NCBI GenBank assembly: GCA_033557675.1
Contig: JAWQRM010000029.1
Span: 1-37,938, forward strand
DNA length: 37,938 nucleotides
DNA from: Coptodactyla brooksi
Lineage: Eukaryota > Arthropoda > Insecta > Coleoptera > Scarabaeidae
Direction of reading: 5' to 3'
Of this stretch, positions 10,294 through 20,250 are shown one piece after another. Within the stretch, counting starts at the first letter, position 1; each line of letters begins with the position of its first letter. The position numbers were made by a program, and so were the translations under genes. A model generated the notes under the pieces. The model searched no databases, was not told where the DNA came from, and saw only the letters and a program-made list of their open reading frames with translations.

Positions 10294-11053
10294 TTATTCA
10301 TCTGCTCCATTTCTCGAGACCGACGCCAGAATTGTTGCTGCGATGGTACAGTACATTGTAATATAACGATGAATACAGTAGTAACTACAACTGATTTTGA
10401 AATTCAATTCTCCATTTAACTAATATTTCGGGGGTCTCAGAATTTCATTTATGAGCAATGTCTCCACTAACACATTGCGATTGATATCAATGACTTAAGC
10501 ATTGTAACGACGCATCTTAAATTTTTATACTGTAGTGGGGTCCCCACTTCATTTTGAATCTATTCTATCTCAGTGTAAAAATACATTTTCACATAAATCG
10601 AGTATGACTTCGAAGAAAGCAACATTTTAACACGTTGACTGCGGCAATCTTTAAATTTTAGATTTCGTACAGGCTGCATTATTTTTTGTGATTGTAATTA
10701 TTATAAGATATCAATATATGTGTATATAATTTTTTCAGATTTTTTTTTACTTGAGGAAGTAGTTTCTTCAAATGTGAGTCACTACGCAGCTCCAGAATAC
10801 ACATTTTTTCAACCAAGCTGCATGATGCACACGTGATTCACAAACAAGCAAGTTGAATTTTACGTTTTGTTACAATATTGAAGTGCACTACACTTCTGTT
10901 ACTTGTGCATTTGTATCGTGACCGTAAAATGTAGTAGTACCAAAAACAGTGTTTAGTTTTAGTTTATTGTTATTGTGCAAAATGTTTAAATTTTGAGTCT
11001 AAAATAGATGACTAGAACTAACAAACACCGCTACTACAACACTAATGTTTTCA

Positions 11054-11100
11054 AACTCGACATATGTTTTGGTTTATCGATTAAACCGTCTTCAGGAGAA
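11054..11100 (-). ncRNA. Hammerhead ribozyme motif, near intact, inside piggyBac
   Basis: On the minus strand TTCTC leads into the core CTGAAGA, then stem II GGTTTA with TAAACC, then AAA (normally GAA), ACATATGT and cleavage-site C, then GAG. Only G12 of the conserved core is changed, to A. Sequence downstream on the minus strand (to about 11000) aligns with the tails of the 19.6-kb and 34-kb copies (GTTTGTTAGTTCTAGT versus GTTTGTTAACTCCAGT). No inverted partner and no clear target duplication was found. Confidence 0.65.
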
Positions 11101-11103
11101 AGA

Positions 11104-12690
11104 ATGAAAACTGGGTGATTATGAAAAAGAGCAACTTACATTAAAAGCCCTCTTGAATGAAATTGTATATGATTAAGAACCGTTCAAGTAGTCACCTGAA
11201 AGTGAGATTCCTACACTAAAGAAAACGGATCCTGTAGTTGACAATACACAAGCATGCTTTCCCAGTACATCTTGGGCAACTGTGGAGGAAACAATCGTGA
11301 TAAGAAATCTCCATTGGAGTGATTCTTCAACCAACGATGTAATTAGTGTAGTAAATCCGGATAATATAAAATGGAATGAAATTACTGGAGATAATTTGAA
11401 AAAATCTGTATTTGATACTAATTCGGGAATAACAGGTAACGTTATTCAAGAAATGCATTACAAGCAACCTCTTGATTTCTTCTTTTTATTTGTTGATGAA
11501 TAACTGCTCAATGAAATGGTGCTAAAAACTATTTTATCTAAAACAAGAATTAAAAATTGAAAACATACAGATATAAGTGAAATGAAATTTTTTGGGGTAT
11601 GCACATTTGGCTTGGTTTAGTACAGATGTCAAAACTAGCTAATTACTGGTCGAACAATGTTTTCTACTTTAATGAAGTAACAGAAGCTATGTCAAGAAAT
11701 AAGTTCGAACTTCTTCTGCGTAAATGGCATTTTACCAATAATGAACACAATGATATTTCTACAAAACTTTATAAAATCAAACCTCTCATAGACTATATAG
11801 GAAAACAATTTCAAAATGGCGCCGTATTCAATAATGCCATCAAATAATATTTACATAGATGAATCTCTAGTTCCTTTCCGAGGTCGTCTTTCATTCCTCC
11901 AGTATATAAAAAACAAGTGTCATAAATTTGGTATCAAATTTTTCACATTGTGTATTGAAGATGGATATACTTCAGATAGTATACCGACGTCAGTTGTCAT
12001 GAGTCTTTGCTAAAATATGCTTGATCATGAACGCACGATATATGTAGACAATTATACGAGCGTTGAATTGGCGCACAAACTTTTAGATAGACAAGCGCAT
12101 CTCGTAGGAGCTTTGAGAGAAAACCGAAAGCGATTACCAAAAGAAACTTCCAATAAAAAATTCAAAACAGGAGAAATAACTGGTAAAGAGAGTTATACAG
12201 GGATAACAATTATAAAATGTGTGACAAATGGGAAGAGCTTATGTTATCAACAAAACGTACGAACGCAATGGTACCCCTAACAACAAGACAAGGAAAGGAA
12301 GTTAGAAAGCCAGCTGCTATTACAGATTACAATAAAAACAAAGACTTCATTGATCTATCGGATCAAATCAAAGTATATCCTTCCTGTTTGAGAAAAGGCA
12401 TCAAATGATACCGATAAATTGCCATAGATATTTTACTAGGTAAAACAGTAAGCATTACTAAATTTAGAGATGTCGTTAAAGATTTACTATAAATAACCCA
12501 TCAGGAGAATAATTCTAATTCTGCTTCTGAAATAGAAAAACATATTTTGGAAGAAGTCGGTACCAGTAATAGAAGAAGATTGTTATAAAAAGTTAGCAGA
12601 GGAACAGGACAGAAAATATGCAGCTTCTAAGGCCACCCAATCACATTGGAAATGTATGCAATGATACAAATTGAGTTTCACCTCCAGTTC
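11104..12690 (+). pseudogene. piggyBac transposase pseudogene
   Basis: An acidic N-terminal stretch is followed by piggyBac blocks in order: FNEVTEAMSRNKFELLLRKW, HFTNNEH, KLYKIKPLIDYI, IYIDESLVPFRGRLSF (first Asp), HKFGIKFFTLCIEDGY, TIYVDNYTSVELAHKLL (second Asp), GALRENRKRLPKE. After a frameshift come CDKWEELMLSTK (third Asp in the DKR-like position), DYNKNKDFIDLSDQ and a vestige of the C-terminal cysteine-rich region (SNRRR). At least four stops and several frameshifts are present. All three catalytic Asp codons can still be read in one frame or another. Confidence 0.9.
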
Positions 12691-13056
12691 ATTTTGAATT
12701 CTTTGTTTTTCTGTTTTATTTTAATTTTTTTATGTTATAATACTTGTATATATGTTATATTTTATTAAATTTCTATTTAAAATATTTAAAATCATTTTAC
12801 TTCTTTTGAAATTATATATTTAAAATATGATGATTGAAATAAGTCATATCAGTAAAGACCACTTGCATTAGATTAAGAAATTCTTACCTTCCTTACCATA
12901 CAAAAAAATCCGCGCTGAGCAGAATGTATTGCTTCACCAGGCCATATACTTTAATTCTCCATAAGCACTTCACTCCAACATGACGGTGATTCACACGGCC
13001 TGATAAACAAAACTATTGTGAATAGTATAAGATGCATACGGCAGTCAACGTGTTAA

Positions 13057-14060
13057 CGTGTACTAAAGCCATTGCTCCAGAATATTATCGTTTTCATCAT
13101 TTTATCGTTTCCATCGATAAGTTTGGATATATCGAATTTAAACTGTAGGCTTCGAAAAAAATTTGGAATAAAACTTTTATTATAGAGACAATCCATAAAT
13201 TCTTTCAATTTCGATTCTTTTGTCCATACGATTTTCGAATTTATCCATTCGTACGTTGATTAATATTATTGTTTGTTTGGATATTGTTTGTTAGTTGTAC
13301 GTCCACTGCATCGTTGCAGCTTGTAATGAACTTCGACTCTAGTCGGAGTTCTACTTTTTCTCTACAGGAAATTATTATTTATTAGACTTTCAATACGGAC
13401 GGCCTATGCAAATACAGGAAAGTTATTCATATTCAGTTTGAAGTCCCTGGTAAGAAGAATTACTGTTTACAGATAATAAAATATCAAAAGTGGCACAATT
13501 ACAATTTGTTTGAATATTTTTCCAAACAACAACGAGTAACTAATGAATTCCTTGGACAGAAAAACCAAAAGATTTCTTTCATCGTAAAGCTCGATTACAT
13601 ACTCGATTACTTACTATTTTTTTAAGAAAATGTAGTAAAATAAGTAAAACATCTCAAAGTGTCACTTTCACAAATGTGAAAGCATACTAGGTTTCGTAAT
13701 TGATATATTTTGCATTTGGTCTTTTCATATCTTTTTTTTTGCAATTTACAAATTCAAACTTCCAAATGAGTATTTTTTCCTGAACTATGAATTGTCCAAC
13801 TGAAATGTAATCATGATTATTTTAAACAATGAGTGACTATCCAGACACGTTAATTATTGTATTTAATTCGTTTATTAGTGTAAGAAAGCTTTTTTATATT
13901 GTACAGAAATGCCAAAAGAATACATTAATACGCATTTTAAAAATTGTTAGGATTTTTACACATTTACCTAGGCAAAAACTGAATAAGTTATGAATCAATG
14001 TCTTGGTTTCGTTTTAAATTACGAGAAACTAATTATTTAGTTGTTGTTTGGTTTTCGGGT
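13057..14060. other. Non-coding stretch, no gene recognised
   Basis: AT-rich DNA. A weak T-rich run near 13730 and AAATGTGAAA repeats near 13670 are the only structure noted. No frame is supported. Confidence 0.4.
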
Positions 14061-14068
14061 ATTATATT

Positions 14069-15110
14069 TTATATACAGTTCGAATTTTTGTTGGTTGCTC
14101 TCAAAAAAAAATTATATATTGTACTCACCAATCTATTCGCTATTTTAAATCGTTGCACCCAGCTCTGAGACGCTTTCAACTGCTGAGGAGACAAATTCTT
14201 TTCATTTCTAGCTTGTATAGCCCATCTGAGGATATCGGTGTCATGTAGTGATAATTTGTTACGTATGCCGGCTCTGGCTTGGTTAATAACAAATTCTATA
14301 ATTTCTGCCAATTTTTCTCGGTACGTACTTTTTTCTCAATATATTTCGCCCATATATGCAAGGTGATTCGCATAAGAACCGACACAGGGCAAGAACATGC
14401 AAGGAAAGCTAAAATATGATGATTTAACCCAACTTACCTCTCTATACCAAGTTGTACCCTTGAGAAGTTATAGCCCTACAAAGTGAGGTTAAAAATTTCA
14501 AAAATAATTAATATCTCAATAATACTTTAACTTAGGAAACCCAAATTTGGTAGACGTTCTGAGTGTACTAAGGGCATTTATCTTTTTATAAATAGAGGCC
14601 AGTTAAAGAATTTTAAAGGGTTGATTAACGGTAATGCACCCTTAAATTGCGAAAGAATTTTTTAGCCTGTGGGCGGATTTAATAAATTATTATTCTATTT
14701 TATAGGGAATTTAATTTTAAAACGTCTTTTACTTTTGTTGTTTTTCAAAAAACTTCGTCGTTTTGAAGAAAAACGCGAATCACCCTGTATAATTATTTCG
14801 TTGATGCTACTTTTCGGTATTTATGCTGCACAGTTTCTAATTTCAAATGTCCTTTTTGCCACTTGTCCAGTAATTTGATGCTACCAATTCATAAATGTAC
14901 ATAATCGATGTCATCCTTCAATGGACAATGATCTTCCGCTAAATTTTCGCTTGTTTCCTCGTCTTCAATAATATACTGACCGTTATTAATTGTGGTGGAT
15001 GTGTCGAAGTCTAACAAAGTCTCGTCATCAATTTGCATATTATCCGTACTTTCTCCATACTTTCCATTGAAATATGCTGTACTCTTGTCTTCATACTCAC
15101 TTCTGTTTCA
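14069..15110 (-). pseudogene. Transposase N-terminal region with CENP-B-type HTH, split by an insertion
   Basis: On the minus strand an acidic stretch (QYIIEDEETSENLAEDH) leads to an HTH-like block (LDKWQKGHLKLETVQHKYRK). An insertion (14359-14787) follows, then AEIIEFVINQARAGIRNKL, LSLHDTDILRWAIQARN, and LKASQSWVQRFKIANRLVS. The second half has the spacing of the CENP-B/Tc5-type DNA-binding domain that precedes DDE domains in several transposon families. No catalytic domain is seen, so the superfamily is not resolved. Pogo-like and Sola-like elements are both possible. Confidence 0.6.
14359..14787. mobile_element. Short terminal-inverted-repeat element (MITE, about 429 bp)
   Basis: The left end reads CAAGGTGATTCGCATAAG and the right end, on the minus strand, CAGGGTGATTCGCGTTT. 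The 12 bp CARGGTGATTCG is shared with one mismatch. It carries no transposase frame. The flanks (TATG on the left, TATA on the right) suggest a short TA-rich duplication. It interrupts the HTH transposase relic, whose reading continues on either side, so it is younger than that relic. Confidence 0.7.
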
Positions 15111-15255
15111 TTCACTGGAGTTTCTGAAATAGTCATAAAAGTGAAAACGCTTAGTAGCAAGTTTAGAACGTTAAGTTGATTAATAAGAACCATTGTTTCT
15201 GTCTGTTGCTTTCTAACTGAAATCTGCGAGCCGTATACTCCAGTAGCCACCACAT

Positions 15256-15470
15256 GTATACTAGACGGACAAGTTAAATTTAATGTGGATCGTAGTTGCA
15301 TAGTGTTACGGTGAATTCGTGCCAAACTTTTATTTAGAAGCGACAGAAATAACCCCGCACTTTACAAGGACTCGGTTACTGATACATACAATAGTACTAG
15401 ATGGTGTACGACGGACGAGTTAAATTTAACATAGGTCGTAATCGCACAATGGTACGTTGAACTTTTGCCC
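15256..15470. repeat. Direct repeat pair, about 68 bp each
   Basis: 15256-15323 and 15404-15470 share, in order, TAGACGGACAAGTTAAATTT versus CGACGGACGAGTTAAATTT, GGATCGTAGTTGCATAGTG versus GGTCGTAATCGCACAATG, and GTGAATTCGTGCC versus TTGAACTTTTGCC. CTGTCTGTTGCTTT also recurs at 15199 and 15557. They may be terminal or subterminal repeats of the neighbouring transposon. Confidence 0.65.
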
Positions 15471-15479
15471 CACGTGTCA

Positions 15480-16350
15480 AATAAAAACAACATTTTACAA
15501 AAAGAAACTAAATTAGTAATATAGAATTCAATACTCGGGACATTTAACCAACTTTGTCTGTCTGTTGCTTTTAAACTCATTATAAAAAGATATTTATTTA
15601 TATGTCTTATATCTATTTTAATATTTAAAGAAAACAAGGTTAATTTACTCCGTGCAACATCAATAGAGAGATTTTTAAAAAGGAATACTAATTAATATTT
15701 GAAATGTACTTTCTACTCCTAATTTCTAACCCTTAAGCTCTTCAAAAATGAATATCAGTTTGCATTTACCACATTTCGATAACAGATTTCGTTTTCAAAA
15801 TACAAGCGAATAAATACTTTTTCCCACAATTTGCAACCCTTATTACTCGCCCCAGCGGCTTTTAGGTCACAAAAATATGTAAACATTATTTTTGTCCATT
15901 CTATCGCTGTACCAAATTGCATCGAAATCAGTGAGTGACAGTTGTAACACTTCCCTTGTTAGAGAACATCCTAACAAGTCCTAAACACATCCTAACACTG
16001 TATTCTATCGAAATTTGCGTTAGTTTTTCTCCCCTGCATTCCTTCTTCCGGCCATGGTAACATTTACCCCAAAAACACATTTATTACTATCCCGATAATG
16101 GAAAATGAGTATCGTATGCATACGTATGATATATCAAGGTATTAACTTTTTGAAAACATATTTATCTTTTCGTTTTTGGCTTCTACGGAATTTTAGGAGT
16201 AGATGTTTTTTTATCACTCATGGAGTGTGAAGATAGATACGTAAGATAACATGGTTAGCGAAAGAAAAATCGAATTAGTTGCACTCCTAGAGCAATTTTG
16301 GTTTGCGTAGCTATATACTAAGTAGATTTAAGGTTGGAATGAATTTCACT
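15480..16350. other. Non-coding stretch, no gene recognised
   Basis: AT-rich DNA with no supported frame. A local palindrome CGTATGCATACG occurs near 16113 and CATCCTAACA recurs at about 15967 and 15986. Confidence 0.4.
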
Positions 16351-16351
16351 A

Positions 16352-16790
16352 TTGCGTGCATACACCGTTTGTGAAATTCCTAGCTTAAGGTCTTGTAGCG
16401 CACAGCTTGAGCGTATATCAAGTGATCTTGATAGAATCATAAAAATAATTATACGGAGATTTGGTAATACGACCACTAAACAGCAACGAACCGACCCATT
16501 CTTCGACCCATTTTCAACTTACAAATTGAATTAACCTTGCGCCGAACGTGCCGGCGACGTCGAATGACATGGCACGCAGGTGTGCCGACAAGTCTCGGGT
16601 GCAAGTTAAGCCGTTTTAACGACTTCGCTTCGCGTCGAAGTGCCTCGTCGGAAAGTTCAACACCGCCCGTCGACGTTAAACTACTTCCACCCCCGTCCCG
16701 GGCACCAACATTGATAGTGTTCCTGGGCAAGGATAATGCCTGGCAATTCCGAACAAAAGAGGGTCATCGTGACTATGTGCGGTGAATTAA
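16352..16790. other. CpG-rich island
   Basis: The core at about 16535-16720 is rich in CpG (CGCCGAACGTGCCGGCGACG and similar) and has overlapping open frames on both strands, 16476-16730 minus and 16537-16785 plus. Long frames on opposite strands usually reflect base composition rather than coding. It could be a promoter or first exon of a host gene; I see no match. Confidence 0.3.
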
Positions 16791-16964
16791 ATTTAAATAG
16801 AGGCAAAGTTGTCCGTTTTATGGCTCCTCAATTTATTCGCCTATGTGACACAACCTCACGAAAACGCCATCTGAATTGCCGCTTACGGACATAATAGATA
16901 CCGAAAGTTTAGTAATGCACCCTGACAACTTTCGATTTGGGTAATTTCTTGCGCAACATACAGA

Positions 16965-17040
16965 TATATATATATATATATGTTATATAGGATAATATTA
17001 TAACATATATGTTATATATCTATTACCTATGTTATATACC
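16965..17040. repeat. AT-rich satellite-like run
   Basis: (TA)n is followed by repeated TGTTATATA/TAACATATA blocks that are mutually complementary. Confidence 0.8.
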
Positions 17041-17080
17041 TATTGGGCAAGTGTTCATTCGGGAAGTTACAATAAGAGCT

Positions 17081-17447
17081 TTATGCGCAGGTGGTATGTG
17101 CCCCATCTTGTTGAAGGAACAATGGCTGACGAGTATGTACTTCTTCCAACAACCCTAATAGTATTTCGCTTAGAAATCGTAGGTATCTTTCACCAGTCAG
17201 CATTCCTTGACATAAATAAGGTCCTATTAGATGCCCGTCGATGATTCCACACCAAACATTAAAACCCCAAATGTATTGAAAAAGAGTTTGCCTCATCTAG
17301 TGGGGATGTGTAGCGGTTTACTAGTTTATCTACTTCACCTCCTTTTGGAAAACATTCCGCGTAAAGACGTTCTGCCGCACGACACATGTATTTCCTACAT
17401 TTGTCGAAGATTAATAATTTGTTTACATATTCATGTGCAAAACACAA
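17081..17447 (-). pseudogene. DUF4817-type transposase fragment with internal deletion
   Basis: On the minus strand DKCRKYMCRAAERLYAECFP matches the DUF4817 N-terminal pattern. After a frameshift and stop the reading jumps to the middle of the catalytic domain: FQYIWGFNVWCGIIDGHLIGP, RYLRFLSEILLGLLEEV and FLQQDGAHT, where the D of QQDG is the second catalytic residue. The region with the first Asp and everything after QQDGAHT are missing. It belongs to a different DUF4817 subfamily from the copies at 8364 and 20867. Confidence 0.75.
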
Positions 17448-17459
17448 AAGCGTACAACA

Positions 17460-18800
17460 CCCAAAAATAATAAGGCGAAAGCACTAACGCCGAACAGTAA
17501 CAAAATGGTAACAGTACCACCGACACCAGACTGTAACACAAACCGGCTCAAAAGCAATAACTGATAAGTAACTGATGAAGCAATGACAGGTAATTACAGA
17601 CAACGATATTTCTTGCAGAGCATTGTAGACTCAATTGTGCGACTCTTTTCAAATATAATAACTGTATTACGATAGTATATGTCATAAAGCGTGAAATGAA
17701 AATAAATGACAGCAATGGCAGATAAGTATGTAATACTGAAATACAGGAAGAAGACAAAAATATGATTATTGAACAGTAACAAAACGATGAAAGTATTGAA
17801 GAAAAATGTGGCCGTAAACAGACAAGATTTATTATTATTATGACAAGCAATGAGTGGCAATGACAGCTAATGGCGGACAATAACATTTTTTACATAGCAC
17901 TCTAAACTCGAGCACATTCATTGATTTAATTTGAGAATTTTGTTATAAAACCATAAATTTTTTATAGTCACATAACAAGAATAAATGAAATGCTTATTTC
18001 ATACATTTTAATGGAGATATTATACTATTCCATTTAAAAAATATAACTTAATATTTTTTGGGACACCTACACAACAGTTTTTGTCTTGGAACGATATATT
18101 TTACCATTTCCGACAAATCCGAGTGGAAAAATCATATTGTATATAGTAGGTTTATACCTCGTATATTACGTTTATACCGCAATTAATAAAATATATATAT
18201 TATATACACGTTATAATATATTACGGTTTATACCTGTGTAAGCGTAATACCTGTGTATGCGGTTTCGTTTTCGCTTTTCAGTGGATTTATCAATACAGAA
18301 AATGCTATTGAGTGTCTCTTCTAACTCTAGAGAAAATCATCTTGTGTCTCCCCGTTCGGAAACTCAAACTGTGTATTCCCACCGCTAGCTCGTTAAACGA
18401 GCATATTGTGTCACGTTTACTTATGAAGAGGTATAATTAGGGGGCCCGTGCACCCCTTAATTATACCCCCACAATTTTTCATATGAATTTGCCGTTACCT
18501 TGGATATTTCGTCCATATAATAAATAAATCATTTCTTACTTACAATTAAGTAATTTGACATTTGAAATAAGGAAATAAATTGACCTCAATTTATTTCGTT
18601 TCAATAAAAAATAAAAAAATTACTTGTTTCAAATAGGGGCAAATTTTAGTAAGAAGCAATAAAAATGTCAGTTAGTGGTATGTTTACTATATATTGCCAG
18701 TGAAATCGATATGTATTTTATAAAGAAAAATGCTTTTATTTTCTTCGTGATTCTTTATGTGATCCTGTTTGCTTACAAACCGGGTGGATACTGCTGTAAT
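17460..18800. other. Non-coding stretch, no gene recognised
   Basis: A minus-strand frame at 17548-17886 is hydrophobic because of AT-rich codons and is likely spurious. The plus strand there repeats ATGACAG/CAATGG-like words. A TA-rich run lies near 18180-18230 and a strong hairpin at 18430-18467. Confidence 0.4.
18430..18467. repeat. Hairpin with GGTATAATTAGGGG arm
   Basis: GGTATAATTAGGGG (18430-18443) pairs with CCCCTTAATTATACC (18453-18467) with one bulged base. A smaller palindrome GCTCGTTAAACGAGC lies 40 bp upstream. Confidence 0.85.
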
Positions 18801-19329
18801 TTAGATAGCAATGATTGTAGCAGATAGCAGTGATAGTAATGACAGTTGTACATATCAGAAAGCGAAGAAATGTGTTTCGTGTGTTGACATTTTCTGACGA
18901 CAGGGAGAGTTCTCCTTGACGACAGGGAGACTCAGAAAAGCATTGTTACATCAAACGTGAATCAGAAGAGAATTTTTCCCGTGCAATTGAATTTGAAGAC
19001 GATTTATGTAGTGACAATGGAACAGAAGAAGATGTTCTCAACGGGATATGCAAAAAATATTACAGCACCATTTAATTTTTGTAGAAATCCTAGTCAACAA
19101 TTTAATATGCCCAGATCGCCAAGAGAAAAATATTTGTTTTATATTATTGATTATTGTGGAACAAACGAATTTGTATGGAGGACCTGGTGTCCGAAGAATA
19201 TTGCAGAGAAGGCATGTTTTATCACAACATTGGTATTACAAGGCATTAGGAAGTAAATACGTCAAATATTTCTCCGATCACCTGTATATAATAACGTCTT
19301 TCTTTACCAAAGTGTTGATTGCAGACAGT

Positions 19330-19353
19330 AAAGTAGTAGAATTTTACTACTTT
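19330..19353. repeat. Short hairpin
   Basis: AAAGTAGTA (19330-19338) and TACTACTTT (19345-19353) are perfect complements around GAATTT. Confidence 0.8.
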
Positions 19354-19600
19354 GCAAATTTTGACACTTTGAAGATAATAGAAATTTAATCTGTGCAAGG
19401 AATATTTCTAAAATCGAAAATGTGAAAACAATCCAATATAAATGCAAAAACTTCTATATTACAACCCAAGATATCTGTATTGATGATTCCTTATTGTTAC
19501 AGAAATGAGCCTTCCTTTGGACACAGTATGTTCCTTATAAAACGAGCCGGTTTGGAATGCAGTTATTTGTACTATGTGACAGTCAATTAGAATACATTTG

Positions 19601-19774
19601 TAGTCTCGTAATCACTACAACTAACAAACATCTCAACCACAATAATAATAATGTTGAATACGGTTTATTTGATAAACCGAAACATATGTTGAGTTTTAAA
19701 ACATTATTGTTGTGGTTGAGGTATTTGTTAATTCTAGTGACTCCGAGACCACAGATTTCCTTTTGTTCTAATAA
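19601..19774 (+). mobile_element. Hammerhead-bearing foldback insertion with perfect 10-bp target duplication
   Basis: AATACATTTG occurs at 19591-19600 and again at 19775-19784, flanking 174 bp. Skipping the insert and one copy keeps the surrounding piggyBac frame open. The insert is a foldback: the left arm (GTCTCGTAATCACTACAAC, then CATCTCAACCACAATAAT) is the inverted complement of the right arm (ATTATTGTTGTGGTTGAGG, then CTAGTGACTCCGAGAC). The right half carries a hammerhead-like motif. Size, duplication length and a truncated inverted 5' copy fit a non-autonomous Penelope-like or retrozyme insertion. Confidence 0.85.
19653..19693 (+). ncRNA. Decayed hammerhead motif in the 19.6-kb foldback
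   Basis: Stem II GGTTTAT (19662-19668) with ATAAACC is perfect, followed by GAA, ACATATGT, T at the cleavage position and GAG. The CTGANGA core reads TTGAATA, so activity is unlikely. Confidence 0.55.
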
Positions 19775-20250
19775 AATACATTTGGAATATCTGCACATGC
19801 CCTCTTAAAAAATGCAGATTATGGTCAAAATCATCTTAGATATAAGCCCGCAACTCACATCGCTGTTGAACTTTCTCATTACCTATTTCACCAGAGATAC
19901 AGGATATATGTGGATAAATGATTCACCACCATGTAGCTCACAATCAAACGATACACATACCTGAAACACAGATTTTGTTGGTACATTGCGAACAAAACCT
20001 TTGTATTCCTACAGATATAAACAACCTCACTAAAATAGTCTTCAACTTCACTAAAGCATTGTATACCAATAAAATGATCTTCCTGAAGTGATGACATGTA
20101 TTCATCGTGCCAAAATGAAGGAAACAGAGAAATGAAATGTTGGTGCAAGGAAACCAGAAGTAGTCCTTGATTATGGTAAAAAATTGGGAATGTTGACAGA
20201 GGCGATGGAATAACTGCATGCATTGAACAAATTATAGAGGAATATGCGGT

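Larger units (their letters stand above)
9600..10320. promoter_or_regulatory. Candidate enhancer or conserved non-coding element rich in homeodomain sites
   Basis: About 700 bp, less AT-rich than its flanks, lacks transposon matches and long frames but packs TAAT-type sites. TAATTAATTA lies at 9969-9978 (inverted TAAT with 2-bp spacing, the P2 layout), ATCGATTA near 10063, TAATCGCGATTA at 10091-10102, GGATTAATTAAGG at 10220-10232 and TAATGCGCATTA at 10282-10293. GGATTA (bicoid/orthodenticle-class) and TTATCA (GATA-class) sequences are also present. The density and perfect palindromes suggest a developmental enhancer; whether it is conserved cannot be judged from one sequence. Confidence 0.4.
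10631..13052 (+). mobile_element. piggyBac element with TTAA target duplications (2422 bp)
   Basis: The left end is TTAA (10627-10630) then CACGTTGACTGCGGCAATC. The right end, on the minus strand, is TTAA (13053-13056) then CACGTTGACTGCCGTATGC. The 12-bp terminal inverted repeat CACGTTGACTGC next to TTAA on both sides is diagnostic of piggyBac, as is the transposase inside. A hammerhead-bearing repeat lies in the 5' non-coding part. Coding decay means it could not move by itself. Confidence 0.93.
18811..20250 (+). pseudogene. Second piggyBac transposase pseudogene, split by a hammerhead repeat
   Basis: An acidic Ser/Asp N-terminus (IVADSSDSNDS; EFEDDLCSDNGTEEDV) is followed by APFNFCRNPSQQFN. 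A frameshift leads to IIVEQTNLYGG, the usual VxxTNxYA block. Further on SRFGMQLFVLCDSQLEY matches the FGIKLFxLCDSxTGY block. Then comes a 174-bp insertion (19601-19774), and coding resumes with AVELSHYLFHQ and YRIYVDK, stop, FTTM (second catalytic Asp block). The C-terminal part reads KPEVVLDYGKKLGNVDRGD. The region with the first Asp was not found, and terminal repeats were not found. Confidence 0.75.

Noticed and set aside
14425..14440. AACTTACCTC on the plus strand as a second recursive splice site
   Set aside because: The minus strand lacks a pyrimidine tract before GAG|GTAAGT and it lies within the MITE.
17548..17886. Minus-strand frame of 112 codons with a membrane-like composition
   Set aside because: Hydrophobicity comes from T-rich codons opposite repetitive ATGACAG-like plus-strand DNA; no family match and no regulatory context.
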